Origin: Saprospiraceae bacterium
GTDB lineage: Bacteria > Bacteroidota > Bacteroidia > Chitinophagales > Saprospiraceae
Reading direction: 5' to 3'
Assembly (NCBI GenBank): GCA_016715985.1
Contig: JADJXD010000001.1
Span: forward strand, 5,456,001-5,520,000
Length of the DNA stretch: 64,000 nucleotides
A program made the translations under genes and the position numbers. Shown here in pieces: positions 9,506 through 18,052 of the stretch (position 1 is its first letter; each line of letters starts with the position of its first letter). The notes below the pieces were generated by a model. It had not been told where the DNA came from. It searched no databases and worked only from the letters and a program-made list of their open reading frames with translations.

Positions 9506-9943
9506 TAGCAACGCAGCGACGAAGGTGCAACCTACGCCGAACGGGGATTATAGGTGAAGGACGATTACCTTGTTAATGGGTTTTACCCTAATTTTCTATC
9601 TGTCTTTTTAACCTTTTTAGCAAGGTTGGATTTAAACAATCCATAGGTTGTATATATTCCTAGAAGTCACAATAATTTGCCACACTTTGTCTCAACTTTT
9701 CCACAAAACTAACACTTTTCAACACCCCCTAGAACCCCATAGTAATACATAATAATAATCTTAATATGATTAATTTAATTAAAATGCAAATCTAAAGGAA
9801 GTTGCAAACTTCGACCATCCGGATTCACTGTTTTATGCGCTACAGCATAATCCAAAAGCTGCACATCCTGTATCGGTACAGCTACCGGCATAGCTGCCAA
9901 AGCATAAGAAGTGGTAGTGGTTCTGAAAGGGTTTTAGATGCCA
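9506..9943. other. Non-coding stretch with a repeat fragment and a possible gene remnant
   Basis: A repeat with CAACCTACGCCGAAC (9506-9552) recurs at 14141-14181. On the minus strand, about 52 codons ending in a stop near 9779 stay open (peptide containing VPIQDVQLLDYAVAHKTVNP). They have no start codon and may be the tail of a lost gene. Nothing else is recognisable. Confidence 0.4.
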
Positions 9944-10342
9944 TTAAGATTGGGGTAAGTTTAACAAACTAACGAAACTTTCAAAATCAGGAGCTATTTC
10001 GACGAAGTCGATTAGGTCAGACTCTACGTAATAAATTTTCCCAAAATTAGCTTGCCCAATACCCATACAAACTCCTTCACTACCTAAAAATGTTCCAATT
10101 GAAATTACTTCATTATCTATAAACTCATGGTAGGAATTTCTCTAAGCTAAAATATTTATTAACTCAACTAAATTAAACAATTTATCTATGCATACTATTG
10201 TAGTTTTAGAATTTAACAAAATTTCTACATCGTAAGTTTTCTTTAAACTCCAATGCGACTTCAAAAAATCTTTATAATTTGAAGATAATTTAATATTAAA
10301 TATTCTTTCAATACCTAAAATTATTTGAATTATAGTTATCAT
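9944..10342 (-). pseudogene. SUKH / SMI1-KNR4 family immunity gene with an in-frame amber stop
   Basis: The minus-strand frame from the ATG at 10342 gives an N-terminal SUKH segment (LGIERIFNIKLSSNYKDFLK), then meets TAG at 10144-10142 (codon 67). It continues open in the same frame as RNSYHEFIDNEV and GKIYYVESDLIDFVEIAPD to a stop at 9946-9944. Together the two parts make 132 codons, the normal size and motif order of SMI1/KNR4 immunity proteins, which neutralise polymorphic toxins. A single base change explains the damage. The gene lies five bases downstream of the WHH toxin fragment at 10348, as expected for a toxin/immunity pair. A sequencing error cannot be excluded. Confidence 0.75.
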
Positions 10343-10347
10343 ATTTT

Positions 10348-10617
10348 TTAAAATTGAGGAGACGGGAACAAAATCATTTTTTTAATATCATTCTTTACGG
10401 CATCTAAATTATGCTCAATTACGGCCTTTCCACCTGTATGTGATAAACCACCTAAACCTGGATTGTTCAGATTTTTTGGAACTAACATGAGAGTCTTACC
10501 ATCTTCATGGTGATGCCATATATAATCAGGAAATTGCGCAAGATGACCATCTTTTGATTCACCAAATCCCATTTTTTTATTTATTGCTTTGAAATCTAAA
10601 TCATGGTCACCATTCAA
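10348..10617 (-). CDS. Orphan WHH-type HNH/Endo VII nuclease toxin domain
   Basis: The 89-residue product matches the C-terminal toxin domain of polymorphic toxins of the WHH class: DYIWHHHEDGKTLMLVPK (W34, H35-H37) followed by HTGGKAVIEH. Such domains cut DNA or RNA and are normally fused to a long secretion module (RHS or other). Here no such module precedes it: the sequence upstream on this strand is a palindromic repeat block. So it is an orphan tip, a displaced toxin cassette or a remnant. The broken SUKH immunity gene follows directly. Confidence 0.75.
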   Translation of the reverse strand: MNGDHDLDFKAINKKMGFGESKDGHLAQFPDYIWHHHEDGKTLMLVPKNLNNPGLGGLSHTGGKAVIEHNLDAVKNDIKKMILFPSPQF

Positions 10618-10620
10618 TTC

Positions 10621-10952
10621 CCCCGATGGTCGCAGTTTGCAACTGCGATCCCATATTTTATGAATTTTTAATTCATCTTTTGTCCGATATTTAGTGAACT
10701 GGTCAAATATCCTTCAGTTTCTCAATATCCAAAGATAATATCCCATCATTAAATATATTGTAAATCGAATAAAAATTTTATCAAGATTCTTTTCATCGGT
10801 AGTCCGTCTCAGAGCCGAACTACCGAATACGATGCGATGGCTCTAAGACATCGTTGCGGTATCCATCGGTTTTATTTATATTATGAAGACACCATCGGTT
10901 GCCGTAGCTGGCGTGCCATCCCGACAGGGTGGCATGATCGTGCTACGGCTTG
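10621..10952. repeat. Composite palindromic repeat R1, full copy
   Basis: From left: a hairpin around GGTCGCAGTT/AACTGCGATCC, the hairpin ATGAATT-TTT-AATTCAT, an AT-rich tract with ATCCAAAGATAATATCC, then the hairpin TCGGTAGT...ACTACCGA (10796-10826). The loop of this hairpin, GTCTCAGAGCC (10806-10816), is complementary to GGCTCTAAGAC (10839-10849), allowing an H-type pseudoknot. A further palindrome with arms GCCGTAGC (10901-10908) and GCTACGGC (10942-10949) plus TGCCATCCC/GGGTGGCA ends at TTGTTAG. No gene is present. Confidence 0.75.
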
Positions 10953-11798
10953 TTAGTGATCGTAATTTCTTTTTTCAACTTTGTAATTAATTATTTTTCT
11001 TTCACCTATTGAAGAAACTTGAATTTCCTTTTTCAGTAGTCCTTGTTTACTGTACTTGTATATTTTGTATTGAGTTCCTGAATCCTTTCCACCTATAGTT
11101 TCCTTAATTACATTTCCCAAGTTATCATATTCATAGAAGAAAGGGACTATGAAATTAGTATCAATTTTAGTAGTGTCAAGTTCAGAAACCTCAGTTGAAT
11201 ATTCTTGTTTCTCAATTATTCGCTTATTGTTGTCAAGATACTGATATTCACCAAATCCAATTTCTCTTTGAGTACTTTTTCTTAGACATCTTTCAGTTCT
11301 ATTGTTTTGAATTTCGTTCAATTCGCAATTGAATTCAGCAGTTGTACCGTGAGCTAATATAATGCTTTTGTATACAACTGGATTGGCTGTCGTGTCAAGA
11401 TATTGGTTTCGTCTGTGATATACTGTATCCCAAATTTGCCCCTTATATGTAACATAAATCCAATCTAAAAGAAGATTGTTAGATGTAAAAGATTTAGTTG
11501 TTTCAGAAACAATTGAGCCATCTTTTATTGTGGTTGATTTTATCACATTATTATTTGTGTCAAATGTATTTTTGGTATTAATTGAACCAAGACTTGAATT
11601 TCTTTTTATCTCATCTCTAACTTTTACTCCATTTTCGTATTCTATTCTATGCTCCATTTCCGTAACTATATCTGAATATTCAGAACTAATTTGATAATTG
11701 GCGACAATGTTTATTAAGCCTTCAGTGTTTAAGGACTCTGCACAGCCAAGAATAAGTAATAACGTAAAAAAGAAGAGTGTTTTTATAATACTATTCAT
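10953..11798 (-). CDS. Lipoprotein of unknown function with a YD-like motif
   Basis: A 281-residue protein with a lipoprotein signal (residues 1-18, lipobox LILGC with Cys19). The C-terminal half contains FFYEYDNLGNVIKET, which resembles YD/RHS-like repeats found in many secreted Bacteroidota proteins, but only about one to two copies are visible. It is not otherwise recognised. Its TAA stop lies within the GTTAG core at 10952-10956, and a CTAAC core lies 21 bases beyond its start, so the gene fills the space between two repeat ends like a cassette. Confidence 0.7.
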   Translation of the reverse strand: MNSIIKTLFFFTLLLILGCAESLNTEGLINIVANYQISSEYSDIVTEMEHRIEYENGVKVRDEIKRNSSLGSINTKNTFDTNNNVIKSTTIKDGSIVSETTKSFTSNNLLLDWIYVTYKGQIWDTVYHRRNQYLDTTANPVVYKSIILAHGTTAEFNCELNEIQNNRTERCLRKSTQREIGFGEYQYLDNNKRIIEKQEYSTEVSELDTTKIDTNFIVPFFYEYDNLGNVIKETIGGKDSGTQYKIYKYSKQGLLKKEIQVSSIGERKIINYKVEKRNYDH

Positions 11799-11814
11799 TT
11801 CATTTTCGCTTATG

Positions 11815-11886
11815 ATCGCTAACGTTTTTGCTTTGTGATGGTTTTGGCGATAGCCAAACTATCATCAAAGCATGTGTTAGTGGATG
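11815..11886. repeat. attC-like imperfect palindrome
   Basis: CTAAC (11819-11823) and GTTAG (11876-11880) bound a long imperfect hairpin with arms CTTTGTGATGGTTTTGGC and GCCAAACTATCATCAAAG. Size and shape resemble integron attC sites, but the core heptamers do not fully fit RYYYAAC/GTTRRRY. Confidence 0.5.
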
Positions 11887-11894
11887 TATTTTTA

Positions 11895-12932
11895 TTAACT
11901 GTCTCCATCATATTTCATATGTCCTTTAAATATTGACAATACTTTCGTTTTGTATTTTTTTGATGCTTGATAATCAATTCCCAAATCTACATGTAATTTT
12001 TCAAATGAATTACCTGAAATACTAATATTAAAATCAAATTTATCATCAAATTGAAACTTGCAGTTGTTTATACTTATTTCACAATCATTGTCTTTAAAGA
12101 GCCATCCAATTTCATTGAATAAGGTCGAAGACTTAGTCGTGTAGAATTGAAAACAATTTACTTCATGCATTTCGATACTTTCAATTAATGATAGAATTTC
12201 CCTTTCCGAGAAGTTTAGGTTATACTCAAAAATTTTAATTCCAAAATTTTGTTTTAGAATAATTGATAATTCTATAATTCCCTTAGCTTTTCGAGCCAAA
12301 GCATGAATTTTAGCGAATTTTACATTCAATCCACTAATTGAGTTTCTATTTTTTTCTAATTCCCGATTAATATGATTATTATCTGGTTCAAATGATATGC
12401 AACCTGTTTCAAAAATCCACTTATCTTGACTTCTTAAATGAGTATTTAAAGAATACAGTGTTTCAGCAAACTGAGATATTTCTACAGTTGATTCTAACCC
12501 AAATTCATTGTATTCATGTATTGAATTTAAGAAATTTGATAATTGTGATAGAACAATTTCCTTTTCCGCTTTAGGTAAATTCAAATATGCTTTAGTTTCT
12601 TTTAAATGCTTACTATAATTTAGTCTAAAATAAAATTCAGATTCTCCAATTTTATGTTGCATCCCAATAGAAAGAGAATTCAATGATTCATTATATTTAA
12701 GAATCTCTCTTTGTGCAGCTGCTGTATCTTCAGCTTTAAAAGTTAACCCACAAGATATGAAATTCCAATTTAATGAGTCTTTAATTTTTTGAATACTTTC
12801 TTTTTTCGAAGACCTTATTGAAATTTTTAATTCAGGCTCTAATATACATTTGAATATATCAGAAACAAACCCAAAAATAATTTCTGTGTTAACTTCTTCC
12901 TTAATGCTATAGTAACTTCTATCTATTCCCAT
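11895..12932 (-). CDS. Unknown cytoplasmic protein with an apparent internal duplication
   Basis: The 345-residue product has no signal peptide and no family I recognise. Two parts look related: a segment near residue 54 (NFISCGLTFKAED, then REILKYNESLNSLSI) and one near residue 172 (IFETGCISFEPDN, then RELEKNRNSISGL), each followed by a stretch ending in a similar leucine- and glutamate-rich helix. This suggests two repeats of roughly 120 residues. The gene sits between GTTAG (11876) and CTAAC (12951) cores, and repeat R2 begins immediately upstream of the start. Function unknown. Confidence 0.65.
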   Translation of the reverse strand: MGIDRSYYSIKEEVNTEIIFGFVSDIFKCILEPELKISIRSSKKESIQKIKDSLNWNFISCGLTFKAEDTAAAQREILKYNESLNSLSIGMQHKIGESEFYFRLNYSKHLKETKAYLNLPKAEKEIVLSQLSNFLNSIHEYNEFGLESTVEISQFAETLYSLNTHLRSQDKWIFETGCISFEPDNNHINRELEKNRNSISGLNVKFAKIHALARKAKGIIELSIILKQNFGIKIFEYNLNFSEREILSLIESIEMHEVNCFQFYTTKSSTLFNEIGWLFKDNDCEISINNCKFQFDDKFDFNISISGNSFEKLHVDLGIDYQASKKYKTKVLSIFKGHMKYDGDS

Positions 12933-12950
12933 TTCTCTTCAATATATCCA

Positions 12951-13117
12951 CTAACAATTGTACTTACGCCATAAAACTTCGTAAGTATAAACAAATGTAC
13001 ACACTGAATTTCAGATAAACAAGGCTTTAATATGAATTTCCAATCTGTGTCACTACTTTATTAGTATCCGGGTGGTCGTAGTTTCTGACATTATAAGGTC
13101 CGTTAAATGTAACTAAA
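12951..13117. repeat. Repeat R2, copy a
   Basis: This copy contains the inverted repeat ACTTACG/CGTAAGT, then ACAAATGTACACACTG, TTTCAGATAAACAAGGCTT and GGTCCGTTAAATGTAACT. It recurs at 17829-18000 and 18743-18860, always just upstream of a minus-strand gene. Confidence 0.75.
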
Positions 13118-13792
13118 TCAATTTTTTGTTCCGATGCTTTTAAGAAAAAGTGCTTCTGATTCCTTTTTTTCTTCTGAACTAATTGAATCACTATACACAA
13201 GTGATTCGTAAAGTTCTGAAAATCTTTTTTCTGTAAAATAATTTTTATATTCTTTTATATAATCTAAATGAGATCTGTATATTTTCAAATCCGGATATCT
13301 AATCCAAATCGTATAAAAAATGCTGTCATTAGCGTCAAAATATTTAAGTTTATGAAGATAATGAAGTATTTTATTATCACCTTGTTGACTATTATCAAAA
13401 TATATAAAAAACTCATCTCCCTTCTTTAATGTAATTATACAAGGGTTGTAAATGGGCGATTCAATGGTATAAGTATTATCAACTGCCCTAAACCCTAATT
13501 TATCATCAAATCCGTAAAATCCCAATAGTACATTCCAATTATTACCTGAAAATAAGTATATATCATTTTTATTAACATTTTTAAAATTCCAAGTATTAAA
13601 ATCATTATCGTGTAACTCATAGTTAAAAGGGTTGTAATCAGGACAATGTTCCTTCGTTTTTATTTCATTAATTTTCTTATTAAGTTCTTTTTGGGAAATA
13701 TTGCTAACTGTAATTTCCAAAGCTTCATTGAAAGTTAGCTTTTCCCGACATGAAACAAAGATAAATAATAGAAGATAACATATAGGTCTCAT
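13118..13792 (-). CDS. Small lipoprotein, paralogue of the one at 14187
   Basis: A 224-residue protein with a short lipoprotein signal (lipobox IFVSC, Cys about 15). It is not a known family. It aligns by eye with the protein at 14187-14951: SPIYNPCIITLKKGDEFFIYF versus YYSPCFVTLKPNESYYYI, and DSIFYTIWIRYPDLKIY versus DSIYYNWIKFPEKTLL. A mid-protein beta-rich domain with a conserved PC(I/F)(I/V)TLK motif is therefore shared. Located in the envelope; role unknown. Confidence 0.7.
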   Translation of the reverse strand: MRPICYLLLFIFVSCREKLTFNEALEITVSNISQKELNKKINEIKTKEHCPDYNPFNYELHDNDFNTWNFKNVNKNDIYLFSGNNWNVLLGFYGFDDKLGFRAVDNTYTIESPIYNPCIITLKKGDEFFIYFDNSQQGDNKILHYLHKLKYFDANDSIFYTIWIRYPDLKIYRSHLDYIKEYKNYFTEKRFSELYESLVYSDSISSEEKKESEALFLKSIGTKN

Positions 13793-14186
13793 ACTCTGAA
13801 GATTGATTAAAGATTAATAGACTTTCTTAAACAAATAATGCAGCGTTAAATACTCTGCCCTGCTGGCGCAAGTTTGCAACTTTTGCCTTAATCATACAAC
13901 TGCAATCCTTCATTTTACGAATTTGCAATGCAATATCAATTAATCATACACCCACAACTAAGTATAACCGTGCCTTCGTTTGTGTTATGACAAATTTTTT
14001 AATTTTGAATCCGGATAATTAAAGCCATCAGATATCTGATAATTCTATTTCTATCAAATACTATAATCTCATTGCCCTGAACACACTATACAAAGCTAAA
14101 GAAAATTAATCAATCTGCCAAGATTTATGGGACAGCCAAAGCAATACTACGAAGTCGGTTCAACCTACGCCGAACTGAGGTTAACT
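13793..14186. other. Intergenic DNA between paralogous lipoproteins
   Basis: AT-rich DNA without a credible gene. It contains a fragment resembling the first hairpin of R1 (GCGCAAGTTTGCAACTTTTGC near 13868) and, at 14141-14181, the CAACCTACGCCGAAC repeat shared with 9506-9552. Confidence 0.5.
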
Positions 14187-14951
14187 TTATAATTCACATT
14201 TTATCCAGTATTTTATTAGTGAATCCTGATAATTTTTTGTAATTGTATCCAGGTACTGTTCAGTAAAAAATTTAGTAAGTTCTTTTAATTTTTCATCTTC
14301 AATTTTATTCTCATATTCCTGAAAAAATAATGTTGGGTCTTTTAATAAGGTTTTTTCAGGAAACTTTATCCAATTATAATATATAGAGTCCTTTTCTTTT
14401 AAATATATAGTGTAACTGTAGATTACCTGAAGCGACATAAATTTACTTTTTTCATATCTTATTAAATCGGTTATATAATAGTATGACTCATTTGGCTTTA
14501 AAGTTACAAAACATGGTGAATAATATTGATTTATTTTGCTATATGTGTCATCCCATCCTTTAAGCTCAAAGTCATCATTAAAAAAAAAGCAGCTTGAAAT
14601 AAAGGAACCATTTTCATTATTTATTAGAATAAGATCACTTTCACTTAAATTTTTAAACCCTATTAATGAATAATCAGAAATATCACCTACTATATCTCCT
14701 TTATCAACATAGCAAATTCTGTCGCCCATGCCACAAGTGGCTATTAAAATAGGTTTTGATCTGAATCTACTGTTGAAGCATTTTTGTAAACTTTGATTAA
14801 CCTTATCTACTATTTCTGTATTTATATCTCCAATTCTACTAAATTCTATATCATGTTGAATTTTTCCTTTATTATTTTTCTCTTTTGCACAACCGTAAAT
14901 TAACAATACAAATAATAAATATTGTAAAATTAAAATTATTATTTTCATCAT
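14187..14951 (-). CDS. Small lipoprotein, paralogue of the one at 13118
   Basis: A 254-residue product with a lipoprotein signal (residues 1-20, lipobox LIYGC, Cys21). Its second half matches the 13118 product, including SPCFVTLKPNE and the DSIYYNWIKFPE segment. The first half is longer and different. No known family was recognised. The two paralogues are separated by about 390 bases of repeat-bearing DNA, suggesting duplication followed by divergence within the array. Confidence 0.7.
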   Translation of the reverse strand: MMKIIILILQYLLFVLLIYGCAKEKNNKGKIQHDIEFSRIGDINTEIVDKVNQSLQKCFNSRFRSKPILIATCGMGDRICYVDKGDIVGDISDYSLIGFKNLSESDLILINNENGSFISSCFFFNDDFELKGWDDTYSKINQYYSPCFVTLKPNESYYYITDLIRYEKSKFMSLQVIYSYTIYLKEKDSIYYNWIKFPEKTLLKDPTLFFQEYENKIEDEKLKELTKFFTEQYLDTITKNYQDSLIKYWIKCEL

Positions 14952-14989
14952 TCTTAGTAAACCTTTTTAAACAAATAATGAAGTAACCC

Positions 14990-15285
14990 GATGGTCGCAG
15001 TTTGCAACTGCGATCCCATATTTTATGAATTTTTAATTCATCTTTTGTCCGATATTTAGGTAACTGGTCAAATATCCTTCAGTTTCTTAATATCCAAAGA
15101 TAATATCCCATCATTAAATTTCTTGTTTATCAAATAAAAAATTTCTCAAAATTTTAGTTATGTAGCAGACTTTGTTCAACATGACTACTATGGCTCTTTA
15201 TGTTTGAAGGTGTAAGTTACATTTCAGGCTTGAAACAGCCTGAAACTTGTGCAAGCAGATGCGTTAGTTAATCAATATTTCGGCA
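14990..15285. repeat. Truncated R1 copy followed by palindrome R7
   Basis: Bases 14990-15135 repeat the first part of R1 (GGTCGCAGTTTGCAACTGCG onward) but lose the pseudoknot-forming part. At 15212-15260 a hairpin with arms TTTCAGGC/GCCTGAAA follows, then GTTAG at 15263-15267 just before the stop of the next gene. R7 recurs at 51101 and 52349. Confidence 0.65.
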
Positions 15286-15834
15286 CTAATTCTTAAATAC
15301 TACTTCAATATTACTTGCCATCTCTTTTGCCCATTCTATATCTTTTTTTAGATTGAATTCAGTTGAATTTTCTTCAATCACAAATTTAATTCCATACTTT
15401 TGGTGCAATTTTAGTACTTCTAACTCTTTCTTCCTTTCAATTTTTCCAGTTTTAGATATTTTTGTAAAATAACTTAAATAATATTGAATAAAATACTTAT
15501 CTGTAAAATCTGATAACAAACAAATTGATTTTTTTCCAACTTCTTCTTTAGTTTTTGACCCTAAATAAACTAAGTAGGCTGAGTCTTTTTCAACTTGATT
15601 TATAAAATCATCTTGGTCAAAGTATATTAGGAGAAAGAAACTATCTGTTTTGTGAATGAATTCTCTTCCATCTTCTAATTCTAATTGATCGAATACTGCA
15701 TCAAAATCAGAAATGGAATACTTTGATGAAAGCATTGTAAATGATTCATTCTCAAATAGAATATTTTTCTTAAAATTCCCACACGATAATAAAACAATTG
15801 AAATAAATATAAAACTATTTAATATACCTTCCAT
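15286..15834 (-). CDS. Small lipoprotein of unknown function
   Basis: The open frame begins at 15861, but a lipoprotein signal starts at the second Met (MEGILNSFIFISIVLLSC), so the ATG at 15834 is preferred, giving 182 residues. Lipobox LLSC is clear. The mature protein is hydrophilic and lysine/glutamate-rich, with no family I can name. Probably inner or outer membrane anchored. It is a member of the minus-strand array. Confidence 0.65.
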   Translation of the reverse strand: MEGILNSFIFISIVLLSCGNFKKNILFENESFTMLSSKYSISDFDAVFDQLELEDGREFIHKTDSFFLLIYFDQDDFINQVEKDSAYLVYLGSKTKEEVGKKSICLLSDFTDKYFIQYYLSYFTKISKTGKIERKKELEVLKLHQKYGIKFVIEENSTEFNLKKDIEWAKEMASNIEVVFKN

Positions 15835-15869
15835 AATTGCTTGATTTGATCCTATAAACACCGAATCAG

Positions 15870-16148
15870 TCTATTGCCTGACAGGTTTAAATTCATCATT
15901 TGTTTGATATTTTAGGGAGTTGTGCCAAAAACCATCAGTTTCTAAATATCCAAAGATAATATCCACCATTAAATATCTGGTAAATCGAATAAAAATTTTA
16001 TCAAGATTCTTTTCATCGGTAGTCCGTCTCAGAGCCGAACTACCGAATACGAGGCGATGGCTCTAAGACACATCCAAGGTTATGTTAAGGCTGACTGGTA
16101 GGGAAACTTATCGTCAAAGCCTCTGTTGATGCTTCGTGATTTTTATTA
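15870..16148. repeat. R1 copy with pseudoknot-forming part
   Basis: The AT-rich tract with ATCCAAAGATAATATCC is followed by hairpin TCGGTAGT/ACTACCGA (16016-16046). The loop GTCTCAGAGCC is complementary to GGCTCTAAGAC at 16059-16069. The first hairpin of the full element is missing. Confidence 0.75.
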
Positions 16149-16565
16149 TTACAAATCATTTTTCAAAAAAAATTCAGCAATACTTATAATTTCAGTGTCT
16201 CCGTATTTCTTAACTTCAAGCAACTCTTTATCCCCTGTAATTAAATAGTCAGCTTTGCCATCAATTGCCAGGGAAAGTAAAAAATCATCTTTACTGTCAT
16301 TTAGAAATTTTATTTGTGAAGTAACATCAATAAATTCTGCAATTTCTTCAATTGTTTCTACAATAGCTTCAAGAACAGATTGGCCAAAATATTTCATCAA
16401 TTTTGGTCTGCCGGAAACTTCAATAAATTCGTCCAGTAGTTCTTGGCTGAAAATGATAGTGCAATGCTTTGAATTTAAGATTTTATCTAATTTGTTAAAG
16501 TTATTGCTTATCAAAAAACTTATCCACAGATTTGTATCAATAATAACTCTACTTTTTATGCTCAT
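16149..16565 (-). CDS. PIN-domain toxin of a toxin-antitoxin pair
   Basis: This 138-residue protein has the PIN ribonuclease layout: Asp10 in VIIDTNLWIS, Glu46 in LLDEF, Asp93/Asp94 in SKDDFLLSLA and Asp112 in LITGDKELL. It matches the group called PIN-family putative toxin component, related to VapC. It should cleave RNA when free of its antitoxin. Its start overlaps the antitoxin gene by 17 bases, so the two are translationally coupled. Confidence 0.88.
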   Translation of the reverse strand: MSIKSRVIIDTNLWISFLISNNFNKLDKILNSKHCTIIFSQELLDEFIEVSGRPKLMKYFGQSVLEAIVETIEEIAEFIDVTSQIKFLNDSKDDFLLSLAIDGKADYLITGDKELLEVKKYGDTEIISIAEFFLKNDL

Positions 16566-16767
16566 TTCTTGCTGCCCTAACTAACTCAACTTCTTTAGTA
16601 ATTTCTTCTAAACTTGGAACAGACTCAGCTTTAGATCTAAGTTTGGCAAGAAGTTTGGAAAAACCTGTTTCTGTTGGCTGATTGATCGAAATAAGTTCTA
16701 AGTCAGCTAAATCTTGAATAAGCCTTATTGCTTTTGGGTTTAATATTTCTATTTGTATGGTATTCAT
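16549..16767 (-). CDS. Antitoxin partner of the PIN toxin
   Basis: A 72-residue protein placed directly upstream of, and overlapping, the PIN toxin gene. The N-terminal MNTIQIEILNPKAIRLIQDL is typical of small antitoxins found with Bacteroidota PIN toxins, and the C-terminal half is helical and charged, suitable for wrapping the toxin. No separate DNA-binding motif is obvious. Probably binds its toxin and represses the shared promoter upstream of 16767. Confidence 0.75.
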   Translation of the reverse strand: MNTIQIEILNPKAIRLIQDLADLELISINQPTETGFSKLLAKLRSKAESVPSLEEITKEVELVRAARNEHKK

Positions 16768-17264
16768 TATAGTGAATTAATATTTTATTAGAACCTGATT
16801 TGGATTCAAAAAGTTCTATTTACTCCTTCAAAACCTTTAGTACGTTGGATGCCTAATAAGAATTAGGAATAATATATTCATGAATTTAACATCCTACGTA
16901 TTAATATCTCTGTTCTCCGACCGCAAAGATAAGGATTCCACATGGTTGTACACACAGATGTATGTTGTTTTGTCCTTCCAATATGTCCTGCTTTTTGTGT
17001 CATCGGTGTGAATATTCCAGGTACTGTGCATCATTCGTATCCCACCATCAAATATCTTGTAAAATCAAATAAAAATTTTAAAAGATTTCCTTTTATCGGT
17101 AGCCCGTCTCAGAGCCGAACTACCGAATACGAGGCGATGGCTCTAAGACATCGTTTCTGTATCCAGCGGTTTTAACTTATCTTAGAAGTACACCAACGTT
17201 TTAGCCGTACCCGACGGCCATCCCGATAGGGTGGTTGGCGTGGTCACGGCTTGTTATGTCCAGA
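16768..17264. repeat. Intergenic DNA ending in an R1 copy and a GC-rich palindrome
   Basis: The first 260 bases show no gene. From 17037 the R1 tract begins, with hairpin TCGGTAG...CTACCGA at 17096-17126 and its loop partner at 17139-17149. A palindrome with GCCGT/ACGGC and CCATCCC/GGGTGG (about 17199-17250) follows and ends at TTGTTATG, like the copy at 10901-10956. Confidence 0.65.
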
Positions 17265-17879
17265 CTATTTATTCATTTCAATAATATTTTTGTTCAATAT
17301 TAACCAGCATCCATCAAAAAGTGGTCTGTCCAGATCTTTATGTGTTTGAAGATTATCCTTACCTATTATGGCAAATTCAAATTTTTCTTCTGAGTAGAAA
17401 GATATGCTTCTTATTTTTATATCTTCAATAATTCTAAATTGGAGTTCAGGTTTTATTAATCTAATATTTTTATTACTTAGGCGTTCAAATTTTGAGTACT
17501 TTATGGGTTCTTCAAAATATGTTGTTAGCTCGGTTATTGATTTTATATTTAGGCTATTAATTTCGACAACATACTCAGCATTCGAGTATTCTGACCTGAA
17601 TTCATAATATTTAAATGAATTTGTTTGAATTACTAGATTTTTGTAAATCTCCCAAATCGAATCATTACAATGCGAATAATCTTCTCCGTAATTGATTTCA
17701 ACATTTTCTTCATATGATAACCATACATCCTTAATCCCTGATTCAATTATATCAAAAAGAAATTGGTTGAATTCTGACGATATTATATTCACTTTACTTA
17801 TTCTTTTATTGTATTCCCTGCTTGGACAACATTTGTACTTACGCCATAAAGCTTCGTAAGTATAAACAAATGTACACAC
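17265..17879 (-). CDS. Unknown protein whose 5' end lies in repeat R2
   Basis: The frame from the ATG at 17879 gives 204 residues, but the first 17 or so (MCTFVYTYEALWRKYKC) are a translation of repeat R2 and are unlikely to be native. A GTG at about codon 30 (before NIISSEFNQFLFDI) is a more natural start, or the original 5' end was replaced when the repeat arrived. The rest is acidic and soluble, with segments such as KDVWLSYEENVEINYG and PLFDGCWLI. It could be an immunity-type protein, but no family is recognised. Confidence 0.5.
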   Translation of the reverse strand: MCTFVYTYEALWRKYKCCPSREYNKRISKVNIISSEFNQFLFDIIESGIKDVWLSYEENVEINYGEDYSHCNDSIWEIYKNLVIQTNSFKYYEFRSEYSNAEYVVEINSLNIKSITELTTYFEEPIKYSKFERLSNKNIRLIKPELQFRIIEDIKIRSISFYSEEKFEFAIIGKDNLQTHKDLDRPLFDGCWLILNKNIIEMNK

Positions 17880-18000
17880 TGATTTTCAGATAAACAAGGC
17901 TTCAATATGAATTCTCAAACTGCGCCACTACTTTTTTATTATCACCATGGTCTCAGTTTCTGCCTTTTGTCAGGTCCGTTAAATGTAACTAAATCAATTT
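17829..18000. repeat. Repeat R2, copy b
   Basis: Contains ACTTACGCC...GCTTCGTAAGT, ACAAATGTACACACTG, AACAAGGCTTCAATATGAAT and GGTCCGTTAAATGTAACT. It overlaps the apparent 5' end of the 17265 gene. Confidence 0.75.
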
Positions 18001-18052
18001 TCAATTTAACGCTGAACCGCTCTTGCGTTTATAAACTGTGGTGGCGAGTGCT

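Noticed and set aside
16942..17175. 77-codon plus-strand frame
   Set aside because: Runs into an R1 copy and opposes the gene direction of the array.
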